Part shown: positions 58,091 to 64,000 of the stretch, one piece after another
How the letters are laid out: each line of letters starts with the position of its first letter
Numbering within the stretch: the first letter of the stretch is position 1
Source: Flavobacteriales bacterium
GTDB taxonomy: Bacteria; Bacteroidota; Bacteroidia; Flavobacteriales_F; PHOS-HE28
Assembly: GCA_016788635.1 (NCBI GenBank)
Contig: JAEUSU010000008.1
Span: forward strand, 186,001-250,000
Reading direction: 5' to 3'
DNA: 64,000 nt
Made by a program: the position numbers and the translations under genes
The notes under the pieces: model-generated
The model's input: only the letters and a program-made list of their open reading frames with translations
What the model was told of the DNA's origin: nothing
The model's database searches: none

Positions 58091-59376
58091 GCAAGTTACT
58101 GCACCGCACCCGACGGCCCTTCTGGACCTACGCCACGGTGGTGCTCCTGCTGAGCGTGCCGGCCTACTACCTGATCCTGGACCGAGTGTGGCTGGCCGAC
58201 ATCGATCAGGACCTCGAAGTGCAGAAGCGCAAGGTTGAGCTGGGGTTCAATGCGCGGAAGCTCCCGGATGATGAGCTCGCCGAGGCGATCGCTCACCTCA
58301 ATGCGCTGGATGTGGGCGTTCAACTGACGCTGGCGGAGCGGGATAGCCTCATCACGGACCGCTACCAAACCGTTGTGCGGCACGATGAATTTCACGGCCA
58401 CGACGAGCCATTCAGAACCTACGAGAGCACGATACGGATCAACGGAAGGAAATACGCGATCACCGTGGAACGGGTGATCGAGGAGACCGAGGAACTGGTG
58501 GCGGCCATTGCATTGGTCGCATTGGTGTCCCTGCTGCTGCTCTTCGGCGGCATGCTCCTGCTGGACCGCATCCACGCACGCCGCTTGTGGGCGCCCTTCC
58601 GGCGGATCCTCGAGGCCTTGAAACGGTTCAAGGTGGATGGGCCAGATGCGTTCCAAGCTGCGCCCACAGGCATCACCGAGTTCGATGAGCTGGAACATGA
58701 GCTGGAGCGGCTCACCCGCCGCAACATGGCCATCTATGCCGAGCAACGGCGATTCACGGAGAACGCTGCGCACGAGTTGCGTACGCCCATCGCCCTCTTG
58801 CAAGGCAAGCTGGAGCGCCTGTTCCAAACGGATGGCCTCACGCAGGAACAGGCGGAGCTGCTGGAGCAGGCCAACACGTTGCTCACCCGCATGCACCGCC
58901 TGCACGAAGGACTGCTGCTGCTGGCGCGGCTGGACAACGCCCCCGCGCCGGAGCTTGCGCATTGCGACCCGAACGCCATCGTGAAGGTCCAGTTGGAGCA
59001 TGCTGCGGAACGCGTGGCCGCACTGGGTCTATCGGTCACCACGGAAGCAGGGGGCACGGTCGCGTGGCCCATGGATGCGGCGATGGCGGAGATCCTCCTG
59101 GGCAACCTCATCGGCAATTCCATCCGCTACAACGTGCCGTGCGGAAGCATCCGCATCCGCATCGCCCCAACATCCCTGGTGATCACCAACACCGGTGCGG
59201 CGCAGGCGCTGGATCCGGCGCGTGTGTTCAAGCGCTTCAGCGGATCGGGCAAGGGCCTGGGCCTTGGTCTGGCCATCGCGCGACGCGTGTGCGAACGGCA
59301 CGGCTGGTCGCTCACCTACACATTCATCGACGGCAAGCATACGTTTCGTGCACAGGCCGAAAGGCTGAGGGATTGA
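58087..59376 (+). CDS. Sensor histidine kinase, OmpR-partner type
   Basis: 429 residues. Two membrane helices (about 13-31 and 138-160) bracket a periplasmic domain; no HAMP was recognised. HisKA with His229 in RRFTENAAHELRTPIALLQG, then HATPase: GNLIGNSIRYNV (N box) and GSGKGLGLGLAIARRV (G box). It phosphorylates the partner regulator. The C-terminus is ordinary. The downstream Omp85-like gene begins 77 bases after the stop, so an operon with a barrel gene is possible; the kinase may monitor envelope state (inference). Confidence 0.93.
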   Translation: MSKLLHRTRRPFWTYATVVLLLSVPAYYLILDRVWLADIDQDLEVQKRKVELGFNARKLPDDELAEAIAHLNALDVGVQLTLAERDSLITDRYQTVVRHDEFHGHDEPFRTYESTIRINGRKYAITVERVIEETEELVAAIALVALVSLLLLFGGMLLLDRIHARRLWAPFRRILEALKRFKVDGPDAFQAAPTGITEFDELEHELERLTRRNMAIYAEQRRFTENAAHELRTPIALLQGKLERLFQTDGLTQEQAELLEQANTLLTRMHRLHEGLLLLARLDNAPAPELAHCDPNAIVKVQLEHAAERVAALGLSVTTEAGGTVAWPMDAAMAEILLGNLIGNSIRYNVPCGSIRIRIAPTSLVITNTGAAQALDPARVFKRFSGSGKGLGLGLAIARRVCERHGWSLTYTFIDGKHTFRAQAERLRD

Positions 59377-59452
59377 GCCTTCGGTTTCTCTTCCGGATCG
59401 CGTGGGTGCTTTGCGGGCGCCGCTCCTCGCCAGCAGGATGCGGCCTTGCACC

Positions 59453-60850
59453 ATGAAGAAGATCCTCTCGTTCGTACTCCTGCTCTGTGCCACGCCGTTG
59501 CTGTTCGCACAGGACGGCCCCGACTCCCTTTCGTTCATCCGCTCCAAACGGATGTCCGATGCCGACCTCGCCAAGAAGCGCGAAGGCACCTTCCTCACCG
59601 GCATCCCCGACCTCTCCAGCGATCCGGTGACGGGCTTCGGATTCGGCATCCGCAGCAACGTGTACTGGAACGGCGACCGCAACAACCCGCTCTTTCCCTA
59701 CACACCCTACCTCGCCAAGCTCAAGGCGAACGCGGCCTACTACACCAGCAACGCGCGCGAGCTGGTGCTGTCGCTGGATGTGCCGTACTACAAGGGCACA
59801 CGCTGGCGCTTCAAGGTGGACCTGAAGGCCCAGCAGAACCCCGCCAACCTGTACTTCGGGCTCACCGAAGCCACGCTCGGTCCGCTGCGTTTGCCGTCCA
59901 CGCCCAGCGGTGGGCCCACCTATGCCACCTATTCCGCCTTCGATCGGTCGCGGAGAACGCTGCGCCCCGGCGGCCCCGGTGAAGCGGACCTGGTGACGGA
60001 TGCGCTCTCCAACCGCTTCATGGAGACTGAGTACATGCTGAACCTGAAGGCCGACTACGCCCTGGGCAACGGCAAGTGGCGTGTGATGGGCGGCTACGAG
60101 ATCCAGCACCTGAGCTATGCCACCTTCGAGGGCACCGATGCCGAAGCGATCGACCCGCTCACCGGCGAAGAACTCACCGCGCCGAACGGGCTTTCCTTGT
60201 TGCGGCGCGATTTCGAGCAGGGCCTGATCTCCGGCCTCGATGGCGGCTGGGTCTCCATCTTTCAAACGGCCCTGATGTACGACACGCGGGACTTCGAGCC
60301 CGATCCCACGAAGGGCCACTACTTCGAGGTCGCCAACGAGTACTCCGCGCCTGCCATCGGATCGCAGTTCACCTTCAACAAGCTCTTCGTGCAGTGGCGC
60401 GGCTACCAGAAACTACCGGTGGGTCCGCGCACCGTGCTGGCCGCCCGCGTGGGGGCCGGCAACATCTTCGGGAGCGAGGCGCCCTTCTTCGAGTTCCAGG
60501 ACCAATGGAGCCCCGATGGAAGCATCAATGCCCTGGGCGGAAGGGCTTCGCTGCGCGGTTTCCGCGCCAACCGCTTCCTCGCCCGTTCCATGTGGTTCAC
60601 CAACCTGGAACTGCGCTTCCGCTTCGCCGAGACCCTTCTGGGCAAGCAGCGCTTCGCCTTCGCCGCCGCACCCTTCTTCGATGCCGGCACCGTGCGCGAC
60701 CGTTGGCAGGACCTCGACCTCGCCCACACCCGCACAGCCTTCGGCGCCGGCCTGCGCATCGCGTGGAACCAGTCCACCATCATCTTCCTCGACTACGGCG
60801 TCTCCACGGAAGACCGCTTGATGTTCTTCGGGATCGGGCAGGTGTTTTGA
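59453..60850 (+). CDS. Omp85/BamA-like outer-membrane protein (DUF5982-like)
   Basis: 465 residues. Signal peptide KKILSFVLLLCATPLLFAQ. The mature part starts with SFIRSKRMSDADLAKKREGTFLTGIPDLSSDPVTGFGFGIRS, a conserved Bacteroidota module before a barrel, and ends with the Omp85-type strand pattern (ALGGRASLRGFRANRFLAR, the loop-6-like RGF motif, and LMFFGIGQVF). POTRA domains are absent or very short. It might be a TamA-like or transport barrel; it follows the two-component pair directly. Confidence 0.85.
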   Translation: MKKILSFVLLLCATPLLFAQDGPDSLSFIRSKRMSDADLAKKREGTFLTGIPDLSSDPVTGFGFGIRSNVYWNGDRNNPLFPYTPYLAKLKANAAYYTSNARELVLSLDVPYYKGTRWRFKVDLKAQQNPANLYFGLTEATLGPLRLPSTPSGGPTYATYSAFDRSRRTLRPGGPGEADLVTDALSNRFMETEYMLNLKADYALGNGKWRVMGGYEIQHLSYATFEGTDAEAIDPLTGEELTAPNGLSLLRRDFEQGLISGLDGGWVSIFQTALMYDTRDFEPDPTKGHYFEVANEYSAPAIGSQFTFNKLFVQWRGYQKLPVGPRTVLAARVGAGNIFGSEAPFFEFQDQWSPDGSINALGGRASLRGFRANRFLARSMWFTNLELRFRFAETLLGKQRFAFAAAPFFDAGTVRDRWQDLDLAHTRTAFGAGLRIAWNQSTIIFLDYGVSTEDRLMFFGIGQVF

Positions 60851-60955
60851 GGGGGGCGCGTGAGCGATCGAAGCGGTTACCCCGCAGCGAGGAACGAGCG
60901 AGGAGTAAAAGCGAAGAGCGCGACCCCGGCTGCATTTGAGCCGGGGGCACGCCCT
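60851..60955. repeat. GGGCGT-type stem-loop repeat, copy 2
   Basis: Between the barrel gene and clpB (convergent). A stem CCCCGGCT (60924-60931) / AGCCGGGG (60939-60946) is followed by GGGCACGCCC. On the minus strand it reads GGGCGTGCCCC...GGGTCGCGCT, related to the element at 55186-55262. A terminator role for clpB or the barrel is possible; no T-tract. Confidence 0.5.
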
Positions 60956-60991
60956 AACACCCTCCTTCTATCAGGAAGTTCGTCCCTTCTC

Positions 60992-63649
60992 TTACGCCCC
61001 AGCCTTCGCCTTCTTGGGCTTGCTCGCCCCATTCCCGTTGCTCTTCTCCTTCTCGTCGATCGGCTTCCGCAGCACGATCTTCCCATCGAACACATCGATC
61101 ACCTGCGGTTTGCCGGTCTCCAATGTGCCTGCGATGATCTGCTTGCTGAGCTCATTCAGCAGCTCCTTCTGGATCATGCGCTTGATGGGGCGCGCGCCGA
61201 ATTGCGGGTCGAAGCCTTGCGTGCTGATGTGCGCGATGAGCTCCTCGCTGGGGATGAGGTGGATGTCCTTCTCCTCCAGTTTCTGCAGGAGCATGTGTAG
61301 CTGCAGCTTCACGATCTCCCTTATATCCCCCTGGCTCAGCGGACGGAACATGATCAGCTCGTCCACGCGGTTGAGGAACTCGGGGCGCACGGTCTTGCGC
61401 AGGAGTTCCATCACTTCGCGCTGGGTCTTCTCGATCACCTCTTCAAGGTTCTTGCGTTCGAGGCCCTCGAAATTCTCCTGGATGATGTGCGAGCCGATGT
61501 TGCTCGTCATGATGATGAGGGTATTCTTGAAGTTCACCACCCGGCCCTTGTTGTCGGTGAGGCGGCCGTCGTCGAGCACCTGCAACAGGATGTTCCATAC
61601 GTCGGGGTGGGCCTTCTCGATCTCGTCCAGCAGCACCACGCTGTAAGGCTTGCGGCGCACGGCCTCGGTGAGCTGGCCGCCCTCATCGTAGCCCACGTAG
61701 CCCGGGGGCGCGCCCACCAGGCGGCTCACGCTGTGGCGCTCCTGGTACTCGCTCATGTCGATGCGCGTCATGGCGTGCTCGTCGTTGAAGAGGATCTCGC
61801 TGAGCGCTTTCGCCAATTCGGTCTTACCGACACCGGTGGTGCCCAGGAAGATGAAGGAGCCGATGGGCCGTTTCTCATCGCCCATGCCCGCGCGGTTGCG
61901 GCGCACGGCGTCGGCCACGGCGCGCACGGCCTCGTCCTGACCGATCACGCGCTTGTGCAATTCGTCCTCCAGTTTCAGGAGCTTCACGCGTTCGGCTTCG
62001 AGCATGCGCGTTACGGGCACGCCGGTCCAGCGGCTCACCACAGCGGCGATCTCCTCCACGTCCACCTCCTCCTTGATCATCTTGCTTTCGCTCTGGAGCA
62101 GGAGCAATTCATCCTTGGCGGCGAGCAATTCCTTCTCGGTCTCCTGGATGCGGCCGTAGCGGATCTCGGCCACTTTGCCGAAGTCGCCTTCGCGCTCGTA
62201 CTGCGCGGCCTGGTGCTTGAGGTTCTCGATCTGGTCCTTGGCGCTGTTGATGCGCTCCACCAGCGCGCGCTCGCTCTCCCAGCGGGCCTTGAAGCCGTCG
62301 CGCTGACCGCTGAGCTCCGCGAGTTCCTTGTTCAGCTCGGCGAGCTTGGCCTCGTCGTTCTCGCGCTTGATGGCCTCGCGCTCGATCTCCAGCTGCATGA
62401 TGCGGCGGTCGATCTCGTCGAGTTCCTCGGGCTTGGAGTTGATCTCCATGCGCAATTTGCTCGCGGCCTCGTCGATGAGGTCGATGGCCTTGTCCGGCAG
62501 AAAGCGGTCGGCGATGTAGCGCGTGCTCAGTTCCACGGCGGCGATGATCGCGGCGTCCTTGATCAGCACCTTGTGGTGGCTCTCGTACTTCTCCTTCAGA
62601 CCGCGCAGGATGGAGATGGCGTCCTCGCGGCTGGGCTCATCGACCATCACTTTCTGGAAGCGGCGCTCCAAGGCCTTGTCCTTCTCGAAGTACTTCTGGT
62701 ACTCGTTGAGCGTGGTGGCGCCGATGCTGCGCAGTTCGCCGCGTGCGAGTGCGGGTTTGAGGATGTTCGCGGCGTCCATGGCGCCTTCGCCACCACCGGC
62801 ACCCACCAGGGTGTGGATCTCGTCGATGAAGAGGATGATGCTGCCCTCGGCGCTGATCACCTCCTTCACCACGGCCTTCAGGCGCTCCTCGAATTCGCCT
62901 TTGTACTTCGCGCCGGCGATCAGCGCGGAAATGTCCAGGCTGTACACCTGTTTGCCTTTGAGGTCCTCGGGGATGTCGCCGCTGACGATGCGCTGGGCGA
63001 TGCCCTCGGCGATGGCGGTCTTGCCCACGCCGGGTTCACCGATCAGGATCGGGTTGTTCTTGGTGCGGCGGCTGAGGATCTGCAGCACGCGCCGGATCTC
63101 CTCGTCGCGGCCGATCACCGGATCGAGCTTGTTGTCCTTGGCGAGCTGGTTGAGGTTCTTCGCGTACTTGTTCAGCGCGTTGTAGGTCTCCTCCTGGCTC
63201 TGGCTGGTGACCTTGCTGCCTTTGCGCAGGTCCTTGATGGCAGCGATCAGGTCCTTCTTGGTGACGCCATTGTCCTTCAGCAACTGGCTCACGGTGTCAC
63301 CGCTGTCCAGGATGCCGATCAGCATGTGCTCCACGCTGGCGAACTCATCGCCGAACTCTTTCAATGCAGCCAATGCTTTTGTGAGCGCATCGCTGCTGTA
63401 GCGCGAAAGGCTGATCTGCCCGCCACTCACCTTCGGATAGCCTTGCACGATGCGGTCCAGCGCCTGCGTCATCGCGGACACATTCACGTTGAGCTTCTTC
63501 AGCAGGAAGGGCGTCACGTCGGGGTCCACTTCCAGGATGCCCTTGAGCAGGTGGCCGTTCTCGAGTAGCTGCTGGCCGTATCCGGTGGCGATGGTCTGCG
63601 CCTGTTGGATGGCCTGCTGGGAGCGGATGGTGAATTTGTTGAGGTCCAT
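60992..63649 (-). CDS. clpB: ATP-dependent disaggregase ClpB
   Basis: 885 residues, full length. N-domain 1-145; AAA1 with [13 protein letters not shown] (Walker A) and DEIHTL (Walker B); M-domain coiled coil about 400-530 ([18 protein letters not shown]); AAA2 with [16 protein letters not shown] and [14 protein letters not shown]-terminus ends in a Lys-rich tail ([13 protein letters not shown]). ClpB with DnaK extracts proteins from aggregates. The gene is intact; its 3' quarter is duplicated in two degenerate pieces at 55858-56098 and 57084-57335. No clear heat-shock promoter recognised upstream. Confidence 0.97.
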   Translation of the reverse strand: MDLNKFTIRSQQAIQQAQTIATGYGQQLLENGHLLKGILEVDPDVTPFLLKKLNVNVSAMTQALDRIVQGYPKVSGGQISLSRYSSDALTKALAALKEFGDEFASVEHMLIGILDSGDTVSQLLKDNGVTKKDLIAAIKDLRKGSKVTSQSQEETYNALNKYAKNLNQLAKDNKLDPVIGRDEEIRRVLQILSRRTKNNPILIGEPGVGKTAIAEGIAQRIVSGDIPEDLKGKQVYSLDISALIAGAKYKGEFEERLKAVVKEVISAEGSIILFIDEIHTLVGAGGGEGAMDAANILKPALARGELRSIGATTLNEYQKYFEKDKALERRFQKVMVDEPSREDAISILRGLKEKYESHHKVLIKDAAIIAAVELSTRYIADRFLPDKAIDLIDEAASKLRMEINSKPEELDEIDRRIMQLEIEREAIKRENDEAKLAELNKELAELSGQRDGFKARWESERALVERINSAKDQIENLKHQAAQYEREGDFGKVAEIRYGRIQETEKELLAAKDELLLLQSESKMIKEEVDVEEIAAVVSRWTGVPVTRMLEAERVKLLKLEDELHKRVIGQDEAVRAVADAVRRNRAGMGDEKRPIGSFIFLGTTGVGKTELAKALSEILFNDEHAMTRIDMSEYQERHSVSRLVGAPPGYVGYDEGGQLTEAVRRKPYSVVLLDEIEKAHPDVWNILLQVLDDGRLTDNKGRVVNFKNTLIIMTSNIGSHIIQENFEGLERKNLEEVIEKTQREVMELLRKTVRPEFLNRVDELIMFRPLSQGDIREIVKLQLHMLLQKLEEKDIHLIPSEELIAHISTQGFDPQFGARPIKRMIQKELLNELSKQIIAGTLETGKPQVIDVFDGKIVLRKPIDEKEKSNGNGASKPKKAKAGA

Positions 63650-63921
63650 TTGAAAAGGACTGTTGAGGGTAGCAGGTTGACGAAGTTGAGGGTTGGTTTC
63701 CTCGGTGGTTATCGGTTGTCAGTTGTCATTTGTTGGTCTGGCGCAGCATCCGCGTGTGCGATCGTGCGACTGACAACGAACGACGGTTCGCCCCGCTCAA
63801 CATCCAAGCCGGTGGGTTTTTTCTGACGGAAAGTCGGGATGGAAGGAGTGGGGCTGACCTTTCTACCGTTGGGAACGGAGCGGGCTGCCGGAAAGTCTTA
63901 CGGATGGTTACCTTGTTGCAG

Positions 63922-64000
63922 ATGCGCGCCAGGGAACACATCCTGCGAACGATGCTGGCGATGGCGCTGGCAGGGGTGTTCGCGGGTGTGCACGCGCAAG
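63922..64000 (+). CDS. Secreted protein, N-terminal fragment
   Basis: Twenty-six codons before the window ends. ATG 63922 (an in-frame ATG 63904 is also possible) opens a signal peptide: basic start MRAREHILRT, hydrophobic core MLAMALAGVFAGV, ending HAQ. The mature protein is outside the window, so no family can be assigned. Given the strand it starts divergently from clpB. Confidence 0.6.
   Translation, partial: MRAREHILRTMLAMALAGVFAGVHAQ

Noticed and set aside
61487..63568. A 693-codon plus-strand frame across clpB
   Set aside because: Low-complexity His/Leu/Val/Ala product opposite a highly conserved gene; a codon-bias artefact.

Overview
The window looks like a chromosomal segment of a GC-rich member of the Bacteroidota, most likely a Flavobacteriales-like lineage (inference). 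Evidence: secreted proteins end in type IX secretion sorting domains (a PKD protein with a gliding-motility type C-terminus, an FG-GAP protein with a type A tail); a bTHX ribosomal protein is present; Shine-Dalgarno sequences are not obvious; and several genes are preceded by the Bacteroidota -7 box TAnnTTTG, with the complete TTG-N19-TACATTTG form at the HU gene. No plasmid, phage or CRISPR hallmark is visible. Coding density is high and most genes are housekeeping or envelope genes.

Layout. 1-10 kb: start of a secreted endonuclease I-like gene, a BaiN/HI0933-type flavoprotein, a DEDDh exonuclease, the translation operon thrS-infC-rpmI-rplT (minus strand), a PKD/T9SS surface protein, DoxX and folD. 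10-20 kb: M14 peptidase, a GreA-like factor coupled to a Tudor-like partner, an orphan cyanophycinase, and an envelope operon (START-like protein with a histone H1-like tail, LptF/LptG permease, two glycosyltransferases), then tRNA(CAU). 20-32 kb: two small nuclease-like genes, a quinone oxidoreductase, a DCC protein, a beta-propeller hybrid sensor kinase with its LuxR regulator, an FG-GAP secreted protein, a lipoprotein, rhomboid, HAD phosphatase, class IV aminotransferase, YqgE and pdxH. 32-41 kb: bTHX with an H1-like tail, TrmH, HU, Fmt, 3-methyladenine glycosylase, RecQ, branched-chain aminotransferase, a J-domain protein, SixA and Hsp20. 41-54 kb: outer-membrane proteins, a TPR-adenylate cyclase, a P-type ATPase, a haem-binding protein, a TPR lipoprotein and a patatin-barrel (type Vd-like) protein.

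54.8-61 kb is the most unusual part. It holds a MazF/PemK toxin-antitoxin pair, two degenerate pieces of the 3' end of clpB separated by a BRO-N/Fic fusion gene, several kinds of small palindromic repeat, and an OmpR-type two-component operon with an 11-bp-phased direct repeat upstream, followed by an Omp85-like barrel gene. The intact clpB follows (60992-63649), so clpB-derived direct repeats flank the two-component/barrel operon. The window ends in the signal peptide of another secreted protein.

The strongest candidates for something not previously described are the clpB-remnant/BRO-N-Fic locus with its palindromic micro-insertions, the histone H1-like tails on two unrelated proteins (a START-domain protein and ribosomal bTHX), the GreA-like/Tudor-like gene pair, and a cyclase whose C-terminus is supplied by an intergenic repeat. 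No complete novel defence or mobile system is evident beyond these.
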